A DNA stretch of 64,000 nt, taken from positions 18,567,561-18,631,560 of the forward strand of contig OX453282.1 of the NCBI GenBank assembly GCA_949710005.1. Direction: 5' to 3'. The translations under genes were made by a program, and so were the position numbers. How positions within the stretch are numbered: the stretch's first letter is position 1; the number at the start of each line of letters is the position of its first letter. Shown here piece after piece: positions 22,201 through 35,800 of the stretch. Below the pieces are notes generated by a model. The model saw only the letters and a program-made list of their open reading frames with translations. It searched no databases and had not been told where the DNA came from. This DNA comes from Ricordea florida (Eukaryota > Cnidaria > Anthozoa > Corallimorpharia > Ricordeidae).

Positions 22201-25200
22201 AGCTCAGCCAATCAGATTGCGGCATTTGCATTAGTCTACAAGTAAATTTTTAGTAAAGTAAGTTATACCACCGTAAGGTAAAACAAGGGAGGTGCTGACG
22301 TTTCGAGCGTTAGCCCTTCGTCAGAGCGAATAAACTTTTACCTCACGGTGGTATAACCTACTTTATCAATTCGTTTGATTATCCCAATTTCTTGTGCTTC
22401 AATTCCCCACCGACGCAGCACCAGTTTCTTTAGAAACTATCCCCACAACTTTCTGCACTGGTTGGGTTTGAACTGACGATCACCATTTTAAAATTCTTGC
22501 AGAAAATATCATTAGCTCATGAAAAAAACCAAAATGAAAATGTTATGTGATCTAAAATATGAAAAAGCTAGGTAAGGAAATTTCGCCTAGCTTTAGATTT
22601 GCTGTATGCAGTGAGGCACTCAAAACGGCAGAACTCTTTATTTCAGGTTTCAACATATTCTGAAAACACAAAATTTGAGGATAGCAGCCCGTAATCTCCA
22701 ATTAAAAGACAACCGTGGTTCTGAAAATACCTGAGCGTCCCTAAACGATCTTTCAATTGCGCCTGCACAGAGTTCTGCTTTGTAGTCTCGCCTTGTTTCT
22801 CGCTGCCCTCCAGTTCTTCTTCCCCTGCCAGGGAGGGGTTGGTAGCCTACAAGAACAGTCGTTTGAATTGCAAATTACATGGACGGTAAAGGCTTTGTTG
22901 CTATATCAATCTTAACTTCCACCCTAGAGAAACCCTTTAGAAAAAGCATCCTTACATTGCCTGTTAAAGATCGACTTTCTCTCCACGAGTCAGCTATAAC
23001 TTAAAATCTCCCGCAAATGGAAATCAAACTCAAGAAAGAAGAATAGGCTGAAAATAATTATAGTGATGACGGTGATGATGATGGTAAGGGACGGACCATT
23101 AGAAAAGTGATGAGGGGGGGGGGGGGGGGGGGAAACAAAAATTCCAAGAAAAAAAATTCATGCAAGGAAGAAGGTAAAAAAAAAAAATTCATGCAGAAGG
23201 AAGGTACAATTGTGACTTTTTCACACGTAGTAAAAAAAATTCGTGCAGAGGGGTTCACCTGAAAGAAAAATTCCTGCACAAGCAGTGAGCGAAAAAAAAT
23301 TCGTGCAAGCTGAAAATTCCCCACCCCCCTCCCCCCCCCCCCCATCACTTTTCTAATGGTCCGTCCCTAAATGGTCTTAAAGGTTAGAGCTACACTGCAT
23401 GAGTGAAGGTTTGAATGGCAGTATGTACACTATAGGACGTTTGAGACTTTATTAATCAGACAAGCTCTTTGGTTTGGTTTGATTAGTGTTCACCAGGCCG
23501 ATTCACTCTCGCTGCTGGTTCGCTTATTTGGGTCGTGACGATTTCCCGATAGACAGGCAAAAAATCACGTATCCCGTGCAAAAATCTTGGGGAACCCCGC
23601 TTCCCGAAGAGCAACTAAATTCCCGAATCCCGTCAATACATTTTGCGTTTTCCCGAGTCCCACACTATATTTTGATCAAATCCTGGATCCCTGGAATACC
23701 CTTCCAGACCCTGTAGTATAAATACGGGAAATAAGGTGGACGCACTAAACGTCAGACGAATTAGACGTCTTGGTCGTCTCAGACGTCTAAGCCGTCTAGG
23801 ATAAAGACGAGACGCCCCAGACTGGACGCACTTAGCAATGAAGGGCACTGATGCAATTGGTCTCCGAGGCACCCATTCTCTTTGGTGATTAGATCCCAGA
23901 CTTTCTTGAAGAAAATCATTAATTTGATTTCCAGGCAATGAAGTCAAGAGCGTCCAGTATTTATATTAGTTGAACTTACGGCCAGACGTTTTATGCCCCC
24001 CCCCCCCCCCACACCCCACACCCCGAGGAGATCTCCGGATATTTTGTAAAGGCTTACATGATTCACTATCCAATCAGGGAGTGAGATGTTTTAATTTATG
24101 AACCACAATACAAGCCGCTGTCAAATCGCACAGCGAATCATGTTGCTCGTTTAAAAGAGTCCTGTGTTCTCTATTTTAAACTGCTAAATTTACATTTACG
24201 GGCCACAAAAAAAAATAAATAAATAAAATAAAATAAACGCCTTTCTAAATTTTGAGGCGAATGAATTTGCGTACTAAAAAAAATATTACGTTCTCTTTGT
24301 TTAGTTGCTTAACGCTAACATACCTGAACAAGAATGTCCGTTAAGTAGGGACTCAGAAAATTCGGCAGGGCTTCTGCTGTCTTGAGCAAGGCTGTAACAC
24401 CACACAATGCCAACAGGTCGCCCCTACGGAACAAACCAATCATAATACTAGAATCTAGCGAAAGGTAGGGAAAAACGTACAGGAGGCCCACGCGGCACAA
24501 AGCATTTCGAATCATAATTTCTCTCTCATTTCTCTGTATGTTGTGCAACTTCAACGCCAAGATCTTTAAAGTCAGCATATAACCAAAGGAACAAACGGAA
24601 ACCCAGTTAAGAACGTCTGATTCTACCGTATTCAAAAAGGGCGCTTTCCTCTTACCCGTCTTTTCCGGTCCTTTTTAGCAGCTTCAGTACAGAAGGCATT
24701 AGTTTTGGTAAGAAAGGAATGGCGTGAGCCTGCAGACAACTAACGACTTCAGCAGCACACAACAAGGCGCTGGAAACGACCTGTTGGAAGAAGTGATGCA
24801 ACTGGTATTAAGGAATCAACCAACAAGTACAAACATAACAGAACAATCTTCCATGAGGGACGAACTTGGCTAATTGACAAAATTTATCGGCTGCGCCTCG
24901 TGAGTCCACAACATTTTGACCACTGTGATGACGCGTACTCGTTGTCAATAAGGGTACAGACAACGCTAAACCACATTCGATTTGTTTTTTACCACAAAAG
25001 CAACGTTAAAAAACGTCAAAGATTATGTTTCAAGATCGTGACACAAAGGAAGAGCAAGCGTTGTCTATACCTTTCTCGCAATCTGATTGGTCTATTCACC
25101 AAAAGGAGCGTTGCTGATTGGCTATTGATTTGCGCGACACATTGACGCGAGCAGCGTTGTCTAGACTCTTATCGACAACGGCAAATTAGCCAATTAGATT

Positions 25201-28200
25201 GCGAGATAAGAAGCAATTGTGGTAAAAAAACAAACAAACAATAGATACAGGAAAGTAAACCGTGAATTTGTAGTGTCAAAGGACCTTCCTCGACAAAGTC
25301 CCCCCCCCCACCTCCCCACCCCTACTTTCTAATGACAGCCAAGCATCACCATCTTTAATTCTCACGAGAGACAAGAACAGTTAGACATAAAGGAGAGGTT
25401 TAGAAAGTCGATCGCAAATGACTGAAAATAGAGGGAGGGGGGGATGGACAGCAACGAATTTGATACAGTTGTTTAACTTTTTAAAATAATTGCTCTTTTT
25501 ACGTCCCACAAGAACAGTGCTGTGAGACGGCGCCTACGGTTTATGGTCCTTATCCGAGAAAACTAGAATGTCTAACCATTTGCAGATGTCATTACAAAGG
25601 CAGCACATTCTCCTCAGTTATTTCAAGACCTCGAGTGTTGGTCCGGCTGAGGTTTGAGCCCGCGACCTCCCGCACGACAGGAGGAGTGAGCTAACCGGGC
25701 AGCTGTTAAAGGTGCGGTAGTATGATTAATCTTAAACATTTCAGTTGAACTCTTATTGCCAGCCAACTTAATACGGATAATAGTTCGTAACCTGCTACCG
25801 AAACAAATCTACAGACTACTTGAAAAAACACCCGTCAATGTTTGCCACAGGGGAGAGGTACGCTCCTCTCGATGGGCTCCTGCTGACATTCAACTGTCCG
25901 TATACCGAACCCAAGAAGTGCTCGTTGATTGTAATAAGAGGGTATGTAACGGGGCTGATCACTTACCTGGACGTTGGCGTCTTTAGTAGAGATTACTTTC
26001 ACAGACGCGGAAAGAACCTATGATGAAAGATTACCCAACACGTCAAAACAAAACAATACAAAGAAAGTCGGTAAACGAACGCGAGAGGCCTCACTCGAGG
26101 GTCAGATTATCCCCACAAGGCAGTACCTCCAACATTCTTTTTACACTATTACATACGGGTTGTCGACCAGAGGCCGGTTGTTCGAGGGCCGATTAGCGCT
26201 AACTTGGGGTTAAATTTTAACCGGGGTTTCTTTTCCTCTTGTTAAAAAGCATTTTCTCCAGAGCATACCATCATCAAATTGTATTCAAAAAAGAATTCTA
26301 CTGAACGTCCTTTTTGAGCTCCAATATCTGCATTTAAATTTCACACTGCCCCTGGGTTATCTCGACCCTGCTTCGAACAACCCGGCCCAGGCGTCAGGTC
26401 AAGACGGCTGCATATTGACCGAGAGGTAGTAGAGGTTAATAGAAACGCAAAAAAGAACGAGGCCAGTATCCAGCAATCTTGACTGAACAAGGTTGATCAA
26501 TAAAACAACAATAATAACAACAACAACAACTACTACGACTACGACTACGACTACGACTACGACTACTACTATGTGTACTCTGTTAATTACATTTTAAAAA
26601 TTGGCATAAACATGTTATAACAGCGCAAAAATTAGCCTAAAATGATAAATATCCTAATCTAATAATAATACTAATACTAATACTAATACTAATACTAATA
26701 CTAGTACTAATACTACTAATAATAATTATCCAGAGAGCCTACATCGCCAAAGCGGTTTTCAGTAGGGCCCTGTAAAATTTTAAATAGTTTGTTACTAATA
26801 TTGGCGTACTTGTGGTTCTCAGAGCCGAGAAGAGAAATCACTTAAACTATAGCTGCTTACCTCTTTAAACTGCTGGGGATGTTCCTTGGCCAGCAGTCGA
26901 GACAGCAGCTTCAAACTGTAGAGTGCTGTCTGCATATTGACCACAGATTTCTCGCTCTCCCCAAAGTCTCCTCTCGCGATGACGAGCAGCTCGGTCATCA
27001 AAGCCAGCAGAGCCTCAACCTGAAAAAGAAAGAAGAATGTTGCATTATACCCAATCGTAGAGGACATAAAACAAATTCAAGCCAACATTCTCAGTTACAC
27101 TGTTTGTGTACTGTGAGCTGCACAACCCGTTCACCATAAAAGTTACCCGTTGAAGGGATACCACGACGTTCGTTCTTGTTTTCGGGACTAACGATTAAAT
27201 TCCTGTTTCAAGTTGACTAGACGAAGAAAGTTGTAGTTGAGAATTTTACTCGAGACAGTATACGAAGGAAACAGAACCTTGTCAAGTCACAGTTCTAGCC
27301 ACTGTTTGTTGACCAGCAACTATTTTGAGTCCTGAAACTTATCTTGACCCATACCTTAACTCGTCAAATGGACTGAGACCCCATGGGTGTTAAAGGGTCA
27401 AACATTATCTCCCTTAAAGCTCTCAAGTACAACGAGGTCATACCTGATCTACAGGAAAACTGTCTTCGCTTTGGCTCAGTTTACTGTTGAGAAGTTCCAT
27501 TGCCTTCCGTCGCACTGTTGAGTTACAGCTTTTTAACAACTTCTGTATTACTCCGAAAAATACAGACGGCGCTAAAAGCAAATTGACCTAGATGGAAAAA
27601 ACAAGGGAAACCAAAAATATTTCTCTTTGACTCTCAAATACCAAACCACACCTTTTCACTGTGTGCTCTGGTGACGCATCTGGAAATTGAACATTTACAT
27701 TAAGAAAAGAGACTGCCAAGTTTCCCACTGACAAAAATAGGGAGCTTAAGCATGCGCGGACGGCAACCGGAAGAGACCACTACGCGTGAGACGCGGACGG
27801 CAACCGGAAGAGACCACTACGCGTGTCAGGACAGTGGTGTCTCCCAGATTTTTATAGTGATCATCTCTAATGGAGAGAAGATACTAATCAATGTAAATGC
27901 GGTTGTGTGAAGACAAGTTAAAAGAGAAAACAACTCACTTCCGGTTGCCGTCCGCGTCTCAAACACGCGCTTGCTTAAGCTCCCTAATCATCATACTATA
28001 CCGCAAACGATATCCATTTGCAGGAACTCAACAAACGAGCTGGGTCTAACGCTATAAAACTCTTGTCAGCCTTAGCGGTTCTACCTTTTCCATTTCTGGA
28101 TCGAACCATGCAGTGTGTGACTAAACAGTACTGTACTGCTGTTTTTGTTACTATACAGTGTGGTTCTAACTTTTCATATGTGAATCAAATGTTTCGAAAA

Positions 28201-29850
28201 TAGTATTGAACATCCATGCAAGTAGTCAACATATTTCTCGGTAAGTTTGACAATGAAATCTATTAGAATCATACAGTATTGTATTAATATAATTTATTGT
28301 GTAACAGGAAAGTATTGTATGTTAATAAATTTGTGTCATTTTTATTAAAAAAACATCACCAACAACCATTACAACATCAATAACCAAACTTGCAACAATG
28401 TATTGCAAGAAAAATAAAATGATCTACAATCTTTTTATGCATAAACCAGGCAATATAAATCTATTACAATCATACAATATTCTATTTCGACTTTCTTTCT
28501 AACAACATCGTTTTGTATGCTGCTCGTGATTGCAAGAACTACATTTACCCGACACCACCTTGCGCGCTTGTTAAAACATTACCCGAGACCGCCGTGCGCG
28601 CCTAGTTTCGTCAAATCGTAAACGCTTCACATACTACAAACACGTTTCTTCCTTTTTTGAAATTCCTCGTATGTTTGCATGCGGGGAACTCTAGGGTGCC
28701 TCCTCGGGTATGGACAATTAAATCAAATCAAATCAAATCAAATCCAATGACGGTTTTTGTTGAGAGGGGAAAACCGGAGTACCAGGGAAAAAAACTTCTC
28801 GCAGCAGAGTAGAGAACCAACAAACTCAGCCCTCATATGACGCCGGGGACGGGAATCGAACCCGGGCCACATTGGTGGAAGGCGTGCGCTGTCACCACGG
28901 CGCCAACCCTGCTCCTTCTTTAAACTCATAAAATCATAATAAACCAACCTTGTCGATGATGTCATAAGCCTGGTGTAGCAAAGCTTTCCAAAATTTCCCT
29001 GTCACTTCTTGGGATGTGCGTTCAGCATGTTGAGCGGTCTTGGTCACAAAGTTTAAAGTCTGTTCAAGAAGTCTGGAGACAAAATTGAAAAAGCACTGCG
29101 TTTATTATTTCTTTTTTTTTCCGACTGAATATCACATTGATGATCTTCTCATACTGACTGTTCAACGACAGAGTCTGCTTCTAAAGTTCAGACCAATGAG
29201 TGAGACGATTCTTTACAAAGCTACTAAACAGTACTGTACTGTGATACTGTTTGTTTTACTATACAGTGTCGTTCTAACTTTTTTATCTGTGGTTCAAACA
29301 ATGCAGTGTGACCATTCTGTGTAAAGCTACTGAACAGTACTGTACTGTGGTACTGTTTGTTTTACTACACAGTGTAGTTCCAACTTTTTCATCTGTGGAT
29401 CAAAGCATGCAGTGTAACCATTCTTTGGACAGCTACTGAACAGTGCTGTACTGTGGTACTGTTTATTTTACTATACAGTGTGGTTCTAACTTTTTCATCT
29501 TTGGATCAAACAATGGCGTGTAATATTCTTTGCGAAAAAAAAAAATCAGCATGTTTGAGTTGAACATTTTATAACTTCTCGTGTATTTTAAAATGAATTT
29601 TTTGGTGAAGAGAAGTTGAACGCTGATCACTTATAGCTACAAAATGTTTTCACTCGTACCTCATATAGAAGGTGTTTGACGTTTCTCCGTGCTCATGCAC
29701 CTACAATTAAGAAATTAAGATAAAAATCATCTTATATATGAGACGGTGATGCATAGTATAAAATGTATGAGCTTTCAGCTTTGTAACTTTAGCCTTTCAC
29801 CCAGATTTGGGCGGTACCTCTCGTTATGCATTGCCCTATATGTGTAAAGC

Positions 29851-29885
<35 letters not shown>

Positions 29886-32800
29886 GTATAAATCTACTAG
29901 CTTTCTATCACAAATGTCGCGCTCTGATTGGCTACGCTACCCACTATCTATTCTGTGATAGATAGTGAGTAGCGTAATGGCGGCCGCTTCTTCACGTTTT
30001 CGAAGTGTCCATGAAGAAGATTTAGACAGTTTACTGGTCGAGGCTGTTTCAGAAAAGACAATGTGTTGAACGACTAGTAGATTTATACCAAAAAAATTAC
30101 ATTACTCGCTCTCGATTTCTATGCGTGATAGTTGACTCGGGCTGCGCCCTCGTCAACTATCACGCGATAGAAATCTCGAGCTCATAATCTAATTGTTTAA
30201 TATATATAAATTGCACAAAGGAAAATAGTCTCAACCATTAAAGAATTTAACCCTTTGAACCTATATATATATATATATATAGTAAGTTATAAAAACGCAA
30301 AATAGCAGAAGTAATAATAACAATAATGTTGATAATGACAATATTAATGGTTATGTTAATAGTAACGATAACGACAATGATAACCACAGTCACAATATTA
30401 ATAACAATAATAATGGCGATAACAGTAATAATAAACAAAAAGGGAGCAAATATCACGTAGAGGTTCGTACCTTGTTCACAAAGCCTTCACTGGTGAGAAG
30501 ACTCGGGATCAAGCTTAACGAGACAAACTTAAACTGTCTCAGGTGTTTAGCAGAATGAGTATCCACGTCAAACAGCGGCGCCGCTGACAACAAGCTACCG
30601 GGCGACCTCCTATTCACTCTGGGTTTATGACGACCTGATTAACACATATCTAGTCAATGATTGAGTATCATACCACATGTAGTGAACATTAACAATAATA
30701 ATAATAATTATCATAATTATTTACGCTGATGAGAACTTGATAATGACAATGATAACGACAAGGATAATCATAAATGACAATGATAACGACAAGGATAATG
30801 ATAATGACAATGACAATGATAATGACAATGATAATGACAATGACAATAATACCAATACATGTATGTTTGATCCAATACACTTTAGGGCTATTCAGTAACA
30901 CGCTTAAGTTTTATGTAACGGCTGGACCCTTTAGTAGTGACTAACGGTGACATCAAAGCGCCATGATCGTGGCTTGAAATGACAGTCAGCCATCGGACAA
31001 TATCCGCTCGGAAACAGGGTTTGTACTATCAAAACTTTCAAGACCAAACGCTTTGTTCGGTCCCAACAGCTTCGAACGAAACATTTTAAAAATAACTTCA
31101 AAGGCAAAAATTAGTTATTCTCGCATAAGCGGCCCAACTTGGTGAGTTATTTTGAAACAACATGAATAGTGCTCAACAAGCTCGTTCTAGTGCACACTAC
31201 ATGGCAAAGTTTCCAAGATTCCATTCATTTGTTTTAGTTTCTGGTGCAATCTCTGGCTTAAACAGGACGCGATTTACTTTTCTCCTATAAATGGCCATAC
31301 TGAGTGAGCCGTTTTGTAACACCGTGTATCAAGTTCATCTCTTCCGCTGTGGGGTGCAATGCAACACAAGTTATGATGTTCGCATTCTTTTGTTTTAGGT
31401 TTTGTGTGTCCAGTGTCAGATAACTCGTGATTGTCCCTTCTCAAAAGGACATCTCCTTCAAACACGGGGAATACACTATTCATCACTCACTGGACTTACA
31501 AAGTGCTCACCGTCACAAATACCATACTTAACTGACTCTCGATTGCTAGCTCACAGCCTATCTGCTATAAGAAAAAATCTACTAGTATACTAATGCAAAT
31601 GCCGCAATGTGATTGGCTGAGCTACTGCACACTATCAGCGATTAGTATCACCCAACTAGTGGACTAATGCAAATGCCGCAACCTGATTGGCTACGCAACT
31701 AGAGGACTATTAGTAATAGTCCTCGAGTAGCGAAATTCGTGGCGCTTTCTTTTGTTTTATTCCCAAATAAATCTTTCTTCAACTTGCATTTGCTAACTTT
31801 ATTATTACTTTTTCTGTCCGACTAGTTGGGTGATAGTAAAACAATTAGACCCTTCGCCCTTCGCTACGGGTCTAATTGTAAATTAGAGTGTAGCTCTTGA
31901 TTGAAGACCATTTTCAAAATGCCCACGTCTTTGCGCTTTAGTGAAGTTTCGCAGGAAGATTTGGTATTTTGGTATTTTTTTCACTGACACATGATTCGTT
32001 TATTATGATTTTTACTAAACCAATTAGATAAGATAGAGGTCATAATCTAATTGTTCACTAGTATATACCAACTCAGTAGTCTTGATATAACATAATTACA
32101 GAGATATAACATAATTACAGAGATATAACATAATTACAAAGAGATATAACATAATTACAGAGGATATAACAATTACAGAGATATAACATAATTACAGAGG
32201 ATATAACATAATTACAGAGGATATAACATCTATCTCAAAAGTAACATAGTCTGACCAAATAAGAGCTTCAACGTTTAATCACATTTTTATGTTAGCGAGA
32301 AGAAAGTTGAAAGTAAAAAGCGTCTGAGAGGATATTTGTAACATTTTGAGGTGTTTGTTGTCGAAAATAAGGCATCAAATGTTTTATATAGCTTCTTCAA
32401 CGAAATAGTTTTAATAAAGCTCAAAAACGCATAAAGTTGGGCAAACCTTCGGGCTTCTCCAGGGGCAAACTATCAATGTACTGAAGAAGTTTTAGTATGG
32501 CTTCAACCTAAAAAAATACGATAACAACATCAGAAACTTTGAACAGAAATACAAACCTACCAGAACTAAAGACACAAGGTAGTATGAACGTTCCAGGTTG
32601 TATTGATCTTGATTACTTGTCATATAACTCATCGTAAAAAAATGATCTGTGGTTATATGGACTATGATAGAAGGACAACACATACAAGTTACGGGTTAAT
32701 TGATTAAGCGTATGGTCAATATGTATAGGTAATCAAATTGATTCAAATGCAATTTGGAATAAATGAACACGAGACTGAAAAAATTGCACGGCCCTGTAGG

Positions 32801-35800
32801 GTGCAATTTGTTGTCTTGAAAAAATTACGAGTGCTTATTTATACAAAATTGAACTCAAAATCATTTGATTACTTGTTAAGCAAAAATTTCACTTCACATT
32901 TCTGTACTCAATTTCAACGTTCGGCACTGTTTGGGATTAATTGACGTGCTCTCTGCCAATCAGCGCTTTGCAATATTTTGCAATATTATTAGGAAAGATC
33001 TTGCCCTGATCATTTTTTTTTTTTAATTTTTTTTTTTTTATGGCCAGAGATGCAGTCGAAGTCATTAATGCGCAAAAAGATAAAAAAAGGAAAAAAAAAA
33101 ACAAAAACGCAAAAACAACAACACCCAAAAAGAAAGAAGACAATGCGCAGCCAACTTGACCAAAAAACATGGTCCAAAAGGCATGCAACAACTTTCCTGC
33201 TGGCATGTGTCAAACATCGCGAACGGAGAAGACCGCTTCATTTTGCTCGCTTGGGTAGCCAATCAGAGTGCAATATTTTGCATATCTTGCTGGCATGCGG
33301 ACTCCGACATATAGAGGCATTAACTTGCACACTCACCTGAACCTCTGGGTCAAATTGATGGGCAAGAGTCAAGCAAAAATCGACTCCAAGAGAGCGGTGG
33401 GCAGCAGTCTAAAAGAGAAGAATAGCAACGCAACAGTTCAAAATCACTGCCAAACTGCAGCACCAGCTTCTCCTGAAACTAACTCCTTTACACGGGATAA
33501 GTTAGAAAGATAAGTAGTGTGGGCCTTATGGTTCGTACGGGCTTTTACACTTCCTGGTTGGTGGAGGTGGGGGCAGTTTGTGTGTTTGTGTTTGTGTCAC
33601 CAAATATAGTGTTTACAGGGGTATACAAGGGTTTACAAGGACATCTCCTTGTAACCCCTGTATACCCTGTTACGGACTATATAGTGGCCTACCACGAATT
33701 ATATGCCAAAGGATGGGGAGGGGGAGAGGAAAGAGGCCGGGCCCCTACAGAAATATTTACTGAAGAGACCTTGGGAAATGAACGGCAAAGAAAACGTTGA
33801 TTACCTCTTTCTCTTCGCCGGTCTGGAGAACATTCTTCTCCAATAACAGAATCAAAGTGACATGGAGGTACTGCGAGGATCCGACAGTGCTAACGAGATG
33901 TGTAAAGAGTGGAATCTGTCGGTGTGCTGGGATGTGCGGCGATGCATCCACAAACACCCTTGTCACCATGGTAACGATATCGGGGAGTGACAGTGGATCT
34001 TTGTTACGTTGCTGTGGCAACTGGTGCTTTTCTCCAGCCTGGTGGAAGATAAATACGATTTATAAAAGGAAAAATGACAAGAAAGAGAGACAAAGGACTA
34101 AAGGGACAAATTTTGATGGATGTAAGTAGCTTTCTTGTTCATTATGTCGCAAAACGAACAACTGTGTGTAACACCTAGGGAATCTGCATCACGTTCTTTC
34201 GCTAGAGAAAAAATGTTGGAACAGGCAAAACGTCAATGATTGAGCAATTTTTAAGAGCAGTTGTATTGTAAATGAGATATTTTGAAGCGTATTAAAGTAA
34301 AGAAAAAGATCTTGTCATATAAATCCTTCTTGGTAAACGTTGTGCAAATGACTTTTGCTTATGAGTAACGGCGTATTGTTGGAATAAGGTTCGAGCGTCA
34401 CCTTGAAGTGACTGAGGCTGCTTCATAAATATAAAATCAAAGAAGTTAATAAGAAAGTTTGGTGCTTCATTGACTTGCTACATTGATATAAAATCAAAGA
34501 AGTTAATAAGGAGGCTTGGTGCTTCATTGACTGTTGACTCGTAAAAACTTGAACTCGTAATATAATTATTAATTACTTGAATCAGGGCTGGGATGACTGT
34601 CTCCAGTGTCTTTGTTATCACTTGGAAACTGTAGCTGTCATCTTGACGCACGACATTCGCTCCCATGAAAGTGAAAATGGACATAACATTGTGTAAGGCT
34701 TTTTCCTGAAATAAAGGAGTACAAAGTAAATATACATTAGAGACGTATATGCATTTCTACTTCACAAGAAATTGGGATAATTAAACGAATTGATAAAGTA
34801 AGTCATACCACCGTAAGGTAAAAGGGAGGTGCTGACGTTTCGAGCGTTAGCCCTTCGTCTTTCGCTCCGACATAGGGCTAACGCTCGAAATGTCAGCACC
34901 TCCCTTTTACCTTACGGTGGTATAACTTACTTTATCAATTCGCTTGATTATCCCCAAAATTCTTGTGCTTTAATTCTCCACCGACGCAGCGCCAGTTTCT
35001 TTAGAAACTATCCCTGCATTTCTATTTTCGTTTCGGTCTTACGAGATCCATTTTCAGAGGGCATTGTCCACCTTCGTGGAAACAGTTAAAATAGATCCAA
35101 AAGTCTATGGTATATTGATCTTAATTAAATTTCTATAAATTCAATTCGCTCTTATCATAAAATTAATTTTCATATCATAAAAAATCGTATCTTTTTCCTA
35201 GCACGCACATTCTTTGTAGAGTGCCATAACGTAATTCATTTACAAAAATCATGTATTTGCTACATTGCGGCTAAAAACTCCTGTTAAGGAAACTTCAGAA
35301 AAATATATATAATTATGTTATTTACCGGGTGGGAGTTGAAGGCCTCAGGCCGTACTCAAGACCTCAGGCACAGTTTTTGCCCATTTTTCAAGTAAGGAAA
35401 GAGAGCCGTAATCGCTTCAGCGGGGAAAAATCCGGCCCGTGAGCCGTATGGTAAAAAGCTGGACCGGTTACGCGCGCGTGATTAGCCAATCAAATTCGAG
35501 GATTTAGGATTCCGGCCCGCTCAGACGCTTGAGAAAAAAATAAATGTATGTATTGAAGACGTCGGGCACAGTTTTTTCCTATATGGACCTTCCGCCCGGT
35601 AAATAACATGTATGTACGTGTTTACGTATGCATTTATTGTGATCTACCTATGTTTCAGGCTTCAATCTGTGACTAAACTATAGACCATCTTAGTGTCTAA
35701 ATCGTTTCCAAATCCACCAAAACCCCGGATTTGTTTACAGAACGAAAAGGCCCTTTGGGTAGGTAACTTTAGAGTTAGACCCCAGGCGTGTACGGAACTT

